NCBI GenBank assembly: GCA_011319805.1
Contig: SJRY01000246.1
Span: 62,001-126,000, forward strand
DNA: 64,000 nt
DNA from: Macrocybe gigantea
Taxonomy: Eukaryota > Basidiomycota > Agaricomycetes > Agaricales > Callistosporiaceae
Reading direction: 5' to 3'
Shown here: piece after piece, positions 36,345 to 48,232 of the stretch
Layout: the number at the start of each line of letters is the position of its first letter
Numbering within the stretch: the first letter of the stretch is position 1
Translations under genes and position numbers: made by a program
Notes under the pieces: model-generated
The model's database searches: none
What the model was told of the DNA's origin: nothing
The model's input: only the letters and a program-made list of their open reading frames with translations

Positions 36345-37093
36345 ATGTTTGTCTTCCGCGCCCTTGTCGCTCTAGCTGCCGTCGTCGGGGTTGTCGCCAA
36401 CCCGCTCCAGGCGAGACAGGCGACAAACACCAACCAGGCGATCCACGACATCGTCGCTAACCTGGACATCCAGATCCATCATAGTATGCCTACTATCCGT
36501 AAGTTTATTTCCATTTTCTTTTGGTGTCCTCTGTCCGAGTGTGACTTGATGCCTCTTGCTCGCCACACAGTGACTTTACAGGCCAACCACACCGCGACCG
36601 ACGGCACCATCGGCTCGGAGGTCAATAATCTCATCACAGCATTCCAGACCGCTGGAACTGCGCTCGAGAACACCCCCGTCAGCAGCGGCTCCACGACCAC
36701 CTCGCCCACGAACGATGAGATCAGCATCATCTTCTCGGACATCCTCCAGTCAGTCTCACCATATTCGGCTCCTTGCACCACACACCATATCTTATTTTTT
36801 TTCTTTCCGCCATGCAGACAATTGTCTACCGGTCTTTCGGGCTTGACCACCACCGTCGTTCCGACGTTCACCAGCATGCTCAACCGCATGGACCCGGTCG
36901 TCGCCGCAACCACCAATCAGTTCAACACGACTCTTCCTGGGTCCACCAATCTTGTTCATATCATGTCAGTGGGCATCGTACTTCTCTAAAGAACCACTCG
37001 CTCTAATAACGTCATCGTAGGATGCTCGACGCCCAGCAATTCTTTGTCAGGGAAGGGTCCTGGCCACTCACCCTCGCTTCCATCGGGTTCTGA
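36345..37093 (+). CDS. Small secreted protein, conserved in basidiomycetes
   Basis: Four exons: 36345-36498, 36571-36748, 36818-36964 and 37021-37093, giving 183 residues with consistent phases. A clear signal peptide (MFVFRALVALAAVVGVVAN) is followed by QARQ, a possible processing site. The mature chain is helical and Cys-free: DIVANLDIQIHHSMP, LQANHTATDGTIGSE, PVSSGSTTTSPTNDEIS, NTTLPGSTNLVHIMML and the end FFVREGSWPLTLASIGF. I know similar short secreted proteins from mushroom genomes but no function. It has three N-glycosylation-type sites. The last exon adds only the terminal helix. Confidence 0.82.
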
Positions 37094-37389
37094 ACCCGTT
37101 CATAAGTTTATGCGACAGTCGCGAATATAAATATATAAAGTGTTGTTCATCTCCCGTTCCTTGCCTCCCTTTCTTCGGTTCATCTACCACCATCTCGAGC
37201 GTCACGCAAAGAAGAGCACGATGTGGTGGTGTTTTGTTTCAAATTAGACCACGTTTTGACCGTATTTCCGCGCTGCCATGCAATACGCTGTCAAGATGCG
37301 ACATGTCTAAAGTACAAGTATGATACATTGGTGCCTTGAGGGCATCATTCGGGAAACTCATCTCAAATCAACGTAAAAAGGAAATTATC

Positions 37390-38564
37390 TTACTCCGTCG
37401 AGCTCCAAGGCCAGAGGACTGGAACGGTTCTGAGCAGTAAAATCATCGGTTTTGGTTCTCACGCGACGACGGAAGATGGATTTCACCTCTTGTATTCTTG
37501 CCATTTCGGATCGTCTCCAAATTTCTTGTCTCCCGCCCTTTCAAGCAGTGGTATGCCAGAGACCTAGAGAATGTTAGTCTATAAAAAAAAGAACTACACC
37601 AGAGACCTGCAACCTTTCGGAGTAAAAACCAGGTAAGGAGAGGGCTGACAGCTGCCATGAGAATGGTTCCTTTTGGAAAGTGCGCCGTTTGCAAGGAGGG
37701 AGTGGCGAGAGCCCAGATTCCCGTCCAAATTCCAATTTCTCCGAGATAGCTGAGCAAGGGTACGTAAACATCAGACACACGTGTTAAGGGAAGCAGCGTC
37801 ACTTTGGATGCCGGCTCACGCTCCATAAGCCGCTCGTGATGAATTTTTCGTCATGTTCTTTGTTGTCTTTTGCTTTCCTCCATGCAGACTTTTGCTTGTC
37901 GGCCGTCACTTCGAACAAGAGGGACGAAGCGTACAAGGTCAACGCGGCATAGTCGCGAAGACGGAGGGCCGGATGCAAGGGAGCAGGCAGGGCGTTGCAC
38001 AGGTAGACAGGCAGACCGACAAGAGCAACCCAGGTGGCTAACGGACGTTAGGGAGACATCGAGCGGACATATGTGCTGCTCTACCTTGGGCAAACCACAT
38101 AAAAGCAAATTTGGCAGGTTGCGTCTTGATCCGGTCAAACCTGGAGTCACCGCCAGCTTTCATGGCTCTCTGAAACAGAATCTCTGAGAAAGTCGCGACT
38201 CAGTGGCTATGTATATGCGCGAACCATGGCCAGGAAAGAGCCGAGTCGGACAGTCCAGATGGTCAGAGCACCGGTCAGGAGGAGTTGCCGTGGAGCAAAA
38301 GACATCATCGCAGGCAGCGGGCCTGATTTTCCATCGAGAAGCTTTGCACGCAGAGCGGGGTAGTACAATGAGATGAATGTGGTCGACAGGAAACCCGCCG
38401 CGCCGCAAAGGTCATAATACTTTTCGTTCTGTTGTGGCACAAAGACCAGCGCGCAGACTGCATTGCGCGGTGAGCGAGCTTTGGGAACGGTCGTCGCGGT
38501 ACTCACTGGTCTGGAGGGCGTAGGCACTGGCGATGGAGGGGAGGAGGCGGGAGAGGACAGGCAT
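37390..38564 (-). CDS. DUF1295 / steroid-reductase-like membrane protein
   Basis: Seven exons: 38564-38507, 38457-38225, 38169-38085, 38037-37803, 37749-37614, 37563-37487 and 37429-37390, giving 287 residues, all phases consistent. It belongs to the DUF1295 group related to steroid 5-alpha reductases and isoprenylcysteine methyltransferases. The C-terminal signature is intact: KQKSAWRKAKDN, FITSGLWSVSRHPNYLGEI (the RHPNY cofactor-binding motif), WTGIWALAT, LLRKVSGIPLLE and FGDDPKWQEYKR. Four to six hydrophobic helices precede it. By family it should be an ER or mitochondrial membrane reductase; the substrate is unknown. The end at 37390 depends on a 40-nt last exon that supplies TVPVLWPW. 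Confidence 0.9.
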
Positions 38565-38944
38565 GGTGTGACGTCATGCGTGACCGTTACGGATACCAAG
38601 AAATGAGATTCCCACAGACGGGAGGTTGACCTCGACAACGAAGAGAACAAGCGTCAGCTCGCGGGACCCGGCTGGTCGACAGATACGGACCCATCAGAGA
38701 TCCGGTTGTGGAAATTCAACCAAACAAACATTGGACGGCGGCTCAGCTGTGACTTTCCGGCATACACCTTCACCATTTTTTCTGAATTTTTTAATTTTTT
38801 TTGCCACGTATAACGAATAAAAAAGTGGGCATCAGGGGTATAACAACTCCGTTAAAAAAAAATTCATTTTTAAAGGCGCGACAGGTCCGCCAGTCTCTCC
38901 TCTCTCCTCCTCGTCGCGCTCATTCTCCCCGATGCAGTCCCCAA

Positions 38945-41084
38945 ATGGACAACCCTCAGCATTACCAGCCCCTCTCGCACGCCCTCCAGCCCCGCAGACT
39001 CAACCCCAGTCCTCTTACGCCCCGCCCCCGTTTACGCCCCCAAGTCTGCCGACGCTGCTGGGACTCGTCGCGAGGAAGAGGAGGAGGAGGAAGAAGACGA
39101 GGACGATGACGAAGGTCTCGTTGAGGAACAGCTAAGTCGCAACGAAGCCGACGGTCAGACGAGCCACCCCTCCTCCCCGCATGCCAAGGCCATCAGGTTC
39201 GTCCACCCATCCAGCTTCGACCCTCGTTGCAGCTCACCCTCGCTTCGGGCGTGCAGCACCACCGGTACTCAGAACCCACCACCATCTGGCCGGGAGGATC
39301 AGGCGTCGCAAGAACCTGATCGCAAACGCCGCCCTGGCCGACCCCGCGGTTCCAAAAACAGAAAACCGCGATCGACTGGCTCACGGCAGGAAACCACAAC
39401 ATTCTACTACCAGGGCCACTCGTCTCTGCATTCAACTAGTGGACCACCGCAGCATCCCGACATCAACGCCCACAATCAGCCCTACTACGAATTCCAATGG
39501 CGTGTCCTGAACCTCTGTGCCGAATTCTATGTCGCTGCGGAAGAACTTGTTGTATGCCTGCTTTCTGAGACTGAATTCATCATTTCTGTTCACTGATTGC
39601 AATGTCGTGTTCTCCAGAAAGGCACATCGCCGACTGTCATCATGCAGTGCTACCAAATGGGTCCATCTGTCAAAGTTGATCCACTCAATATGCTCAGTGA
39701 AGCAAAGCGAATCTGTGATACCCTCGTAAGCCCTTTTCAATTCTCTTCATCCTCTGGCATGTCTTGAATGCCAGTCTCAGCTCGCGAACCCTTCGCAATT
39801 GATCACCAACCCGCCTCCACCTCCACCTGTCTACTCTCTTATACCCGCAGTGTACCCGCCCATCCACCACCAGCCGAGTTCCATTCCACCGTCTTCCGCC
39901 GCTGCAGCCAAACCAGCTGGTACTTTAGGCACAGCTGCTTCAACCTCATCAGCGTCTGTGATAACTAATGCCCAGTCATTTGTTGTCCCCCTAGGCACGC
40001 ACCAGGCACCCTATTCTGCCCACCCCCAGTACTCATTATATGCCCCAACGACTGCCGCCGCCAGTGTCACGACCGCTACAGGACATACACAGTATCCCAC
40101 GACATCATATTATCCACAATATCCGACCTACGGCACCTACTACGCGACGCACCAACCGACTTCATCTTTAGGTGCCCCAACGACCACTGGAAGTACATCT
40201 TCCGTCATCCAGGCAGCAACAGGCGCCAACATCTCGTCACCTTCGACAGCTGTCGGCGGCAACCAAGGCGCGTGGTCCGACGAAGAAACGGATAGATTGA
40301 AGAAACTCGCCGAACAATGCCGAACAAACGTTACCGGGAGATCGATTGGGATCGCGTGGTTTCTCAATGGGGTGCTGGAAGGACAAGGTGATTGTCTTCA
40401 ACTCTTCGATTGGGATTAACAGTATTAAGCTCTCTTTCTCTCAGACATCAAATCCTGATTAAAGCCACCTCTCTAGGCCTTAAAGAAAGCTCGACCAGAG
40501 GAGTGAAGCGAAGACGAGAAATGGAAGGGTCCGGTAGTACAGGGCCCACGGGCGGCGGTACGAGCGACGTCAACAGTCCCTCCACCTCGCATACACCCAC
40601 TCTTAATGCTTCTTCCAACCTCACGAATACTGCCCCGAACGCAAGCAACGCCAACTCCAGTCTGGCCCCGGCAGCATCATCTGCATCCAACCACCGGCCT
40701 ACCTCGAACGTCTCTGGGTCTCCCGCGACCGCGACGGCTTCCACACCCGTCGCCTCGCCTGCGCTACAACACACTACTCGGCCACAGTCCCAACCCCAGC
40801 AGCAGACCACCAAGACAACGCTGCCCTGGCCAATGCCCACCATCGCCGCGACGACGCCTTCACCGGTAGTAGCGGCTGCCTCGCTCGGCCAAAGTGGCAG
40901 CGCGGGGGCGGGCCCTAGCGGAAACGGTGGAGACCAGCAACGCACAAGCTATTACCGCCCGCGGCCGACAGAGGGCGGTGTTGCCGCTGCTGCGAAGACA
41001 GGCATGAGCAGCCTGACGACGCAGCATCAGTACTTGTATCAGCCGCAGCCAAACGGGCGGTTGGGAAAGGACAGCGGCAAGTGA
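38945..41084 (+). CDS. AT-hook plus Myb/SANT-like DNA-binding protein, several apparent frameshifts
   Basis: Exons about 38945-39552, 39618-39725, 39775-40387 and 40445-41084. An acidic run (E/D-rich, near 39075-39115) precedes an AT-hook (KRRPGRPRGSKNRKPR, 39321-39368). Next come PYYEFQWRVLNLCAEFYVAAEELV, a Pro/Thr/Tyr-rich linker, and one Myb-like domain: GAWSDEETDRLKKLAEQ, then EIDWDRVVSQWGAGRTRHQIL and KATSLGLKESSTRG, followed by KRRR. The tail is Ser/Thr/Ala-rich. This suggests a nuclear transcription or chromatin factor. The GGG at 40336-40338 must be GGGG to join the two halves of the Myb domain. Frame changes near 38990, 39073, 39222 and 39315 suggest more lost bases, so the N-terminal half is only approximate. 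Confidence 0.75.
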
Positions 41085-42222
41085 GATAAAAGAGGAGGAT
41101 GTCAGGGCGCCGTTTATGCGCTTTCTGGCTTATTGTTCCTTTTGGAAGCTTTTGTCGGTGATTGCACGCCGAGGGGAGGGACGCAGATGTACCGTCGGAT
41201 GTGTGCTGCGCATTTCACGTATCCGTGCCATGCGATGATTCTTTCTTCTTTTCTGGGTTGGCGTTCTGGAAACCGTTTGAGAGCTCTTTTTTTTCCCATG
41301 GAGGGCATCTTTTATCAACTTGCTCTTCTTGCATCGCGATCCCCCACGTCTTTCATTCTCTTGGTCGCCAGTCTCTTTCTCCTATGACCACCTTTCGAAC
41401 TTTCCTGCTTTCGTTGCGCTCAAAAAAATCTTTTTGCCTTTAATAACAATATTCCCGCTTCATGTCTGCGTAAGTCTTCAAGAGGTATTCAGCCGCTGCT
41501 CTGCTTGTTAACGCGTTTATTTCATGCAGGTGGACTAGCATTCAGATGATAAATCACAAAACTTTCGGGGTAACGGCGTGGCTTGATCTCCCTCTCGGCC
41601 CATTTGCGCGTTGCCATGGTCCGCCCGTTGGCTTCTTTGCCTCTTGGTATGATCGCCAACCCGTGAAGACCCTACACCTTACCAAATGCTTGATGATATG
41701 TGACGACGGGATTGCAACGGTTCCTTGATGGCCCGACCCCCTTCGTCATATCAGACACTCTTTTTCTTCCTAACACCGTCTCCGTAATACGATCTGAAAC
41801 GTCTTTCCTGCCCGTCGCATATACTTCACCTTGTTTGTTTTCGAGAAATATCTCCCTACTGTACGAGATCCCCATGTACTTTTTTTTTTTTGCTCCAGCT
41901 AGGTTATCTGTATGTCTCCGCTCCATCTCGCGACCTCTGTTCGTCCCTCTCTTTTTTGTTTTAGGACTAGCGTTCGGGGTATTTATGCATAGTTACGCGC
42001 TGTTCCTTTTTCTGTCACACGCTGCGTATCTGATTGCTTTGCTTTTTTGCTCAACATCGGGTCTGAGAGGCAACATGTGTAGAGATCTTTCGCTAAGTGC
42101 TACATACGCTTCCAACGTCCGAACCCGCGACCCCAGCGGCGCACCAGTCGAGCTAGTTAACTTCGTGGAATCGTCTATTTCAGCGTCGCGTTAGCATCGG
42201 ACGATGAACCAAATCGCGGGCT
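41085..42222 (+). other. Pyrimidine-rich region between convergent genes
   Basis: About 1.1 kb, T/C-rich on the plus strand, between two converging genes. The open frame 41700-42194 is a product of that composition (long runs of Phe, Leu and Ser) and I do not call it. It probably contains both 3' UTRs. Confidence 0.4.
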
Positions 42223-43191
42223 TTATCTGAAGACTCTGCCGCTTCTAGGGGCCAGACTCGGTGTAGCCGCTGGCGTTCCCCCGTTCTGCGTGCTTTTTCC
42301 ATCCTTCTGCGCTGACTTTGGCACTTCCAAGGGAGAAGGCCGCGGTGCAGCCATTTCTGTCGTCCCGCTGGCAGGTGCTGCTGTAGTGTTGTGGGCCTGG
42401 ACCGAAGGAAGCTCGCTCGCGGAGGCAGAAGAAGCCTTCGACGAGGCTGTCTGCTGGAGCTGGTGTGCGACAGTTGAAGGACGGGGAAGAGTAGGGTATG
42501 AACCGTGTGCGGGGCGGTCGTGCATGGGGGCTGCGGCGCCTCGATAATGACGAGTGCTGTTGGCTTCCCGTCTGTACCCTGCGACGTGAGCGTGCCAATG
42601 ACTTTGGGCCCCGGGAATATGGCTGGATGGGAGGGGCCTTGTGTGGGCACGCCTGGTGGTATTGAAGGTGCCAAGGAAGACGATATTGGCGACGGCGACG
42701 GCGACACGCTTGTCGTCGCTGGGATGGGTAGGGCGCGTCTGTGGACCGGATGCGCGGAGGAGCTGGCCGAAGGGGGGCGGAGTGAACTGGAACTGGAGCT
42801 GGAGCTGGCGAGGAGTTTGGACACAGCGTGGGTGTGCTTGAGGCCGTCAGTGTCCTTGTCACCAACCCAAGCGTGAAGCTGGTGGAAGGAGCCGCGCCTG
42901 TTGACGACGGGCCCGCAGCGCTCGCCTTCGTCTGAATCGGGCTCGCTGAGCTGCTCTGGACAGAGCTCGACGCGCCCGACGGAGACGCTAAGGCCATCTG
43001 ACGGCTAGCGGAGGTAGGGTCAGCATTACGAATGGATCTTCCTTCCACTCTACAAGGGAAGCACCACTTCAGCGACATGACTGAGTTGGCGAAAGTAGAT
43101 TAGACGCTTACGGGTCCGCGGGATACGCAAACGTCGTTGCTGCGTTCAGGACAACTACAGCGATAGCGAGAGCAGATGATGTGAGCACCAT
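42223..43191 (-). CDS. Secreted Ser/Pro-rich protein, two apparent frameshifts
   Basis: Exon 1 is 43191-43112, with a signal peptide (MVLTSSALAIAVVVLNAATTFA). A 107-nt intron with a TGCTGAC branch site ends in TAG at 43005, and exon 2 is 43004-42223. The best protein uses two frames: first GRVELCPEQLSEP, ERCGPVVNRRGSFHQLHAWVGDKD, a poly-Ser run, Pro-rich sequence and FPGPKVIGTLTSQGTDGKP; then a Ser/Ala/Pro-rich tail ending GRVFR. One extra C at exon 1's end (GGG at 43112-43114) and one in the CCCCC at 42526-42530 would make a single frame. No family is recognised; likely a secreted or wall-linked protein with a low-complexity stalk. Confidence 0.6.
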
Positions 43192-44205
43192 GATGAACTA
43201 TTTCTTCTTTATTGCCCGGAGGAGTCGAGTGGTGACCAGCACCAGCAAGCGTTTCGACCTATGCGGCGACGAGGCAAGAGTCCAGCTGAGGAATCTAGGA
43301 GAGCGGGCCTGGCCACTTATGTATTGGATGGGGCGGGCTGAATGCCATGGAAACTCAAGCGAGGCAGGCATGAAACAAATGAGCATGATGATATCAACCA
43401 TTGCACTCGGCTGACGATTTGGTGATATGCTGATCAATCAAGATGTTCGCATTATACGAAGCCCGATATGTTTTAAAACTTTGTGATTCAGTGAGTTAAC
43501 CCAGTTCATCGAATGACAGACGGAACAACTTATGCAGTGATAGCTTTTTCCGAGACCAAGTATGAAGCTATAAAACAATACATGATGCAGCGCACGTAAA
43601 CAAGACCCAAATCAATTCGGCTGAGAGCAGCATTCGCCCAGACAACCAGGAGCTGAGCTCGGAGACATTCGATCTTTCAGGATCGGACTTGTCCAGAATC
43701 CCAGAACCTACCCTTACCGTTGATCCTCGATGGCTCGGCGCAATCATTACGAACCACCAGCATCGCTCGGGACGTGGATTTGAGTTGATTTATCCACGTG
43801 AGCTGAGGCCGACTTGTTTGCAAAGATGTCTACCGCATGCATTCAAATGGGCTTTACCATTGTCAGCCTTTTATGATCATAGCATCCAGCTTCAGAAGAT
43901 TCGTGGGCACAGAAGGGGTCGACATGACGTGAGTGAGTCTTAACAGGAAAGAGTGAATGACTGACGTATCACTCGATCTGCAGCATAATGCTGTCTCGAG
44001 CAGACATTTTGTACAGTCGTCTTCCATCATCATGGTCTTCATCGAGGCATCAATAGTGCCGGCTCATGTCATTCTACAGATCGTTTAGACAGACCCGACT
44101 ACGGGTCCAAGTTCAAGAAGTAGCGCCATAACGTCGTTCTCCTCAGGTCAATGTGAAAGTTGCCAGCAATAGCATCCTGATTCAATATAATGACTGTTCG
44201 AGTCG
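43192..44205. other. Intergenic region, no supportable gene
   Basis: About 1 kb, AT-richer than its neighbours. It holds the promoter of the secreted gene on its left and the 3' end of the orphan gene on its right. The 84-codon plus-strand frame at 43689 shows no family features. Confidence 0.35.
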
Positions 44206-44917
44206 CTATGTGCGATGAACAAACTTAGAGGACATTCCGTAAAATGTGCTATGCCCTGCTGCTGTGCTGCCGCATGAATTATCATAGCATGGTGCTGGGC
44301 AAGCTAAAGTGGCATAACCATCTGAAGGCTTCCCCTTCAGTCTCCGTGGGACGGCGAGAGGCGCTGACGAGGGTAGGCGAGCATGTCCTCGTGCAGCTAC
44401 TTCACGACCGTTTGTCTTCGTAGACATGGTTGGTCCCTTCGTTAAATGCGCGGTCACGTCCTCGATGGCGGCTTCGCTCTCTGCTGTGCTATCCGAAGCT
44501 CGTGAGGGGTTTGGATTTTGGCTCGTATCCGTCGACGTTTCTTCTATGCCTTCAAAACCCGCAGTTGGCCCTACGCTTGTCCTGGGTGGTGGACGAGCCA
44601 GCGTATCCTGGTTCGCGCCGCATGTCTGTTTAACTCAGCCAAACTCCAACCAATAAGGTGTCCAACCTACGTACCGATGGCTCGGCTTGGATTTTTGACG
44701 GCGAACGGATGATGTCCTTCTGCGGCTCGCGGGTGCGTGCTGGTGAAAAACCGGTCATTACACCGGGCAGGAACAGGGCGTTTGACAGCGAAATGTCCCC
44801 GTAGTCCGTAAGGATGTATCCGTCCTCCGTCCCGAATGAAGTCTCCGACTCTGGAAGGTTGAACTTGGGCGTTTGTGGGCGCTTGACAGGCTCGGGCGGG
44901 TTCTGCACGTCTGTCAT
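44206..44917 (-). CDS. Orphan disordered protein
   Basis: Two exons: 44917-44675 and 44607-44206, joined in phase across a 67-nt intron with GTACGT donor and CAG acceptor, giving 214 residues. The chosen start begins MTDVQNPPEPVK. An N-terminal block (TPKFNLPESETSFGTEDGYILTDYGDI) looks like a conserved short motif region; the rest is Ser/Thr/Pro/Arg-rich and probably disordered. No signal peptide or membrane segment. I do not recognise a family; the main support is the clean splice join and long open exons. The frame is open upstream to 45076, so the start could lie further 5'. Confidence 0.5.
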
Positions 44918-45438
44918 GCTGGAGGATATACGCTGGTCCTTTCCGTCGTTCAAGAGAATCAGTGGAAGGTGGCGATAACTAGCGGCAGAGCATATACCCC
45001 TAATGACATATCTGGCGCTCAAGGACTGTTTATGATATACGAAGCTCTTCGAGGGTTTGTGGTGATAGCGATTCATGGAGGGCTCAGTCTACTCCTTTTA
45101 AATGGTGCGTCGCACGTCAAAGCCCAGGAGGCTTTGTTAACTCCCTCGCGTTTACAGTGTTCCAAAAAGAGGAAACTTTGACAAAGGACGGTCGGCTAGT
45201 AGACTCATATTGTTGTGCATGCCCAAAGATCAAAGACGACACCAACGCATTGTCATTACTCTTGGCCATGATACTTATGTCTTTCACGGATAATGCCCTG
45301 ACTACGAAGTTGCCACATGCACAATCACGAACTTTTTCGTGTTTACGAGCCGAGAAAAGTACATCAACGACAACATCGTCTACGCCCAATTCCAGCACTA
45401 CTGTTCAACCAAGACCAGCAGCTGCAGGATTTGTCGCA
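44918..45438. other. Intergenic region between orphan gene and esterase
   Basis: About 520 bp between two minus-strand genes. I see no further gene; frames on both strands are short. Confidence 0.35.
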
Positions 45439-47389
45439 CTAGAACAATCCAGACACTCCTGGTCCTATCAAAGTCAAGACCTGTTCTTGAATAGAGGCCA
45501 GCGCTTCCAAGTTTGTACAGGAATGGTCCAATAAGTCACCTGAGCCCAGAGCGGACCCAGTTCGGTTATAATATCCTCCGAGCTCAATCAGCGTCGTCGA
45601 ATTATGCGCGTAGCGAGGCCAACCATAATTGGACAACCCGTTCGTAGGATCCCTGGCAAACGCTACCCATGCGCCTTGCATATATTTAGACAGCTCGACA
45701 AGTTCGGTGGAGGGGGTTTGACCTAAGCTGGCGTTGTTCACACCAAAGACCAGCGGTATTTCAGAGCCATGGAAAGAGCGAAGGTCAGGCCGACGTGAGA
45801 TCTCCGGGAATATCGCTGGACATAAATATGTAAAAGAAAAGAATAATGTTTTTCGAGAATCTCGCGCGAACCTTGATAATGATATCTCCAAGAAGATACA
45901 TTTGCTGCAATCCGATCGTTCACAGTTTGGCTGGCAGTGCAAGTAAACACCACCTAAGAGAAATATGGGTCAATTGCAGGGTATCGTACATCAGCATCGG
46001 ACGGTTACTGCGTACCTGGGTCTGCACGTCACTAAGAATCTCTGTCAGCACCGGATACGTGAAGCCAAGTGCAATTTGCTGAGCCACGACGGCAAAAAGG
46101 TCACCCTCATGAGCTGTGGTGCCAATAAACAGTGGTACACGAAGGAAATTCCCCGCAGCGGCCGCGGCGGTCAGGTTGGAAGGCAATGTGATGTCTATAA
46201 ATCGCAGAGAAATATCACAACAACAAAAAAAGCGCGAAATCGATGTAGAACATACCGTCTGGGCGAGGAATGAAAGAAGTATTGGTGCTGAGGACTGCTT
46301 CCTGCAATCGCTGGTACGAAGCGTTCCTCATACACGCCAACTGTTGAGCATCTGTAGCTGCGTGACCGACAGAAATCAGGATCCAATTTCAGAAGAATAT
46401 GGGGGCATACCATTTCCGCATCCGACAGCTTGCGCTACAAGATTCCAGTCTCTCGAGTCAAAGGTTTCATTTTGTGGCTGTTGCGAGATAAGTACAGCAC
46501 TGGTTGCACTCAGTACTCACGATCTACAGAACCAGATAGTAAGATACATACTTGCCGGATTGTTCGATCAGACCTAGTGTCGCATTCTTGAGTCAGGCAC
46601 ATATTTCGTGCGGAACAGATGGGACGAACCTTTCACTATGGTGTCATGGGGATGAGCATAAGAATATACATCCGCCGCAATTGCGCCGGCACTCTCCCCG
46701 AATAAAACTATCCTCTCCGGATCTCCTCCAAATGCGGCTATGTTAGAATGAACCCATTGTACTACAGCGTCAAGGTCGAGGAATCCGAAGTTTTGAGACT
46801 GGTTTCGATGGACAAGTTGAGGGGCATTCGGCTGGCCAAAAATGTTCAACCGGTAATTGAAGGAAACGACAATGACGTCGTCATGGTCTTGCACAAGACT
46901 TGTTCCATCGTATAGAGTATCGTTGCTCTGGTGGGACTGGAAATCAGGATGTGTGACGGAGTGAAATCTACGACATACCGTTCCCACTATAAACCCTCCA
47001 CCATATACCCATAACATAACGGAGGTATTTTGTTTGCGGTCGACGCTCGGCGTCCAAATGTTGACGCTCAAACAGTTCTCGGACTCCGTGACAGAGTTAC
47101 CGTCACTGACGAGCTGAGAAATTCCTTCCACAGAAGGGCTTAGTGATTGAACGCACGAGTCTCCGAATCGGGTTGCGTTGAACGTTCCGTTATGGGAGGG
47201 AGGAGATTTGGGAGCTTCCCATCTATTCGCGATAGCGTAGGGAATTCCGAGAAACCTGCGAACTTGAGGGGATATGAAGGACCCTTGCACCTCACCCTGC
47301 TGTGTCTGCACTGTGAGTCCATCGGTTTGAGCCTTCACTAAAGAGACTAGGGGCAAAATGGTTGCGAGAAAGCGAAGAGATAGGTGCAT
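45439..47389 (-). CDS. Secreted type-B carboxylesterase/lipase
   Basis: Multi-exon minus-strand gene with signal peptide MHLSLRFLATILPLVSLVKA. Alpha/beta hydrolase signatures appear in order: VRRFLGIPYA, ENCLSVNIWTP, the oxyanion loop YGGGF, FNYRLNIFG, QNFGFLDLDAVVQWV, the nucleophile elbow FGESAGA, a GDLF segment, and the C-terminal FHGSEIPLVFG with the catalytic His. It hydrolyses carboxylic esters outside the cell; the substrate is not predictable. At the exon junction near 46556 (GGCAA|GTATGT) the join to PQNETFDSRDWN is one base out of phase, another possible lost base. Asn-x-Ser/Thr sites are frequent. A second ATG six codons upstream at 47407 is in frame. Confidence 0.9.
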
Positions 47390-48232
47390 GCTGGTGAATG
47401 AAAGCATCGGCGTTCAAAACGCCGCATTTTATAATGAGAGAAGACGCGCAACAGTAATCAAAGTGCTGCGCCGACAAGAGCCCTGCAAACGGAGTACTTC
47501 ACAGGCCGAGCCGAAGAACAAGCACAGCTACCCCACCCTCACCGCGCCATGTGCGTCTACCCGTTGACAAGGACCTGGAGTAACATAATACACAGCGTCC
47601 CAGCGCATCACTGGGGCAATGAATGGTCCAATCCGAACTGCGGATCCTTACCACCACAGAAGTGAAAATGGAGCCTTCCTCCGGCCAGATCGAGCGGAAG
47701 TCATGCATGGGTCAGGCGAAGGAGATCCAAAGAATGTTCTCAGGGATTCGGACAGATATGCAGGAGATTAGCCGTCCAGTTTCAGCCAGGCTGCCCCAGA
47801 TATGGACGTGCTGGAGGTTCCTACGAAAGACGGCAACTTCTGAAGAGTGTCTCTGTTCGTAGACAGCTGGAATATGAGTCCACCTACTTTTCTTCTCGGC
47901 AAGCCCCTCAGCGACAAGACAGAAGTAACGGATCATAAGTTCGGGTTGTTGAGTCTTCTTGAGGGCGAGACCCTCCTCTCGACAACTAGTACACAGGGAC
48001 GTTCGTGTCGGATTTCTCCGTTGACCACACAGAAGCATCTGATAACGACAAGAAGGATTATTCACTGTGATCCAAGAACTGGAGACGCAGGACTGGAGGG
48101 ACCGAATGAAACTACTGCGATGAACCATGGTCGAGGTCAGATGACGCCTCTTATCAGCTTATCGACGAGCTACTTAAGTGGCTGTTGGTGAAGCGACTTG
48201 TTCTCTGATACATCTCCTATACCCTGAATGCC
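47390..48232. promoter_or_regulatory. Divergent region between esterase and urease
   Basis: About 840 bp between two genes transcribed outward, so both promoters lie here. The 138-codon minus frame at 47712-48128 has no family features and I do not call it. I recognise no specific nitrogen-regulation site. Confidence 0.35.

Noticed and set aside
40448..40945. 165-codon minus-strand open frame
   Set aside because: Opposite strand of the Ser/Thr/Ala-rich tail of the Myb gene; composition artefact.
41700..42194. 164-codon hydrophobic plus-strand frame that could be a membrane protein
   Set aside because: Lies in a T/C-rich 3' region; hydrophobicity comes from pyrimidine runs (Phe, Leu, Ser). 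No family motif.
42505..42876. 123-codon plus-strand open frame rich in Gly and Glu
   Set aside because: Complement of the Ser/Pro-rich secreted gene; no start context or splice support.
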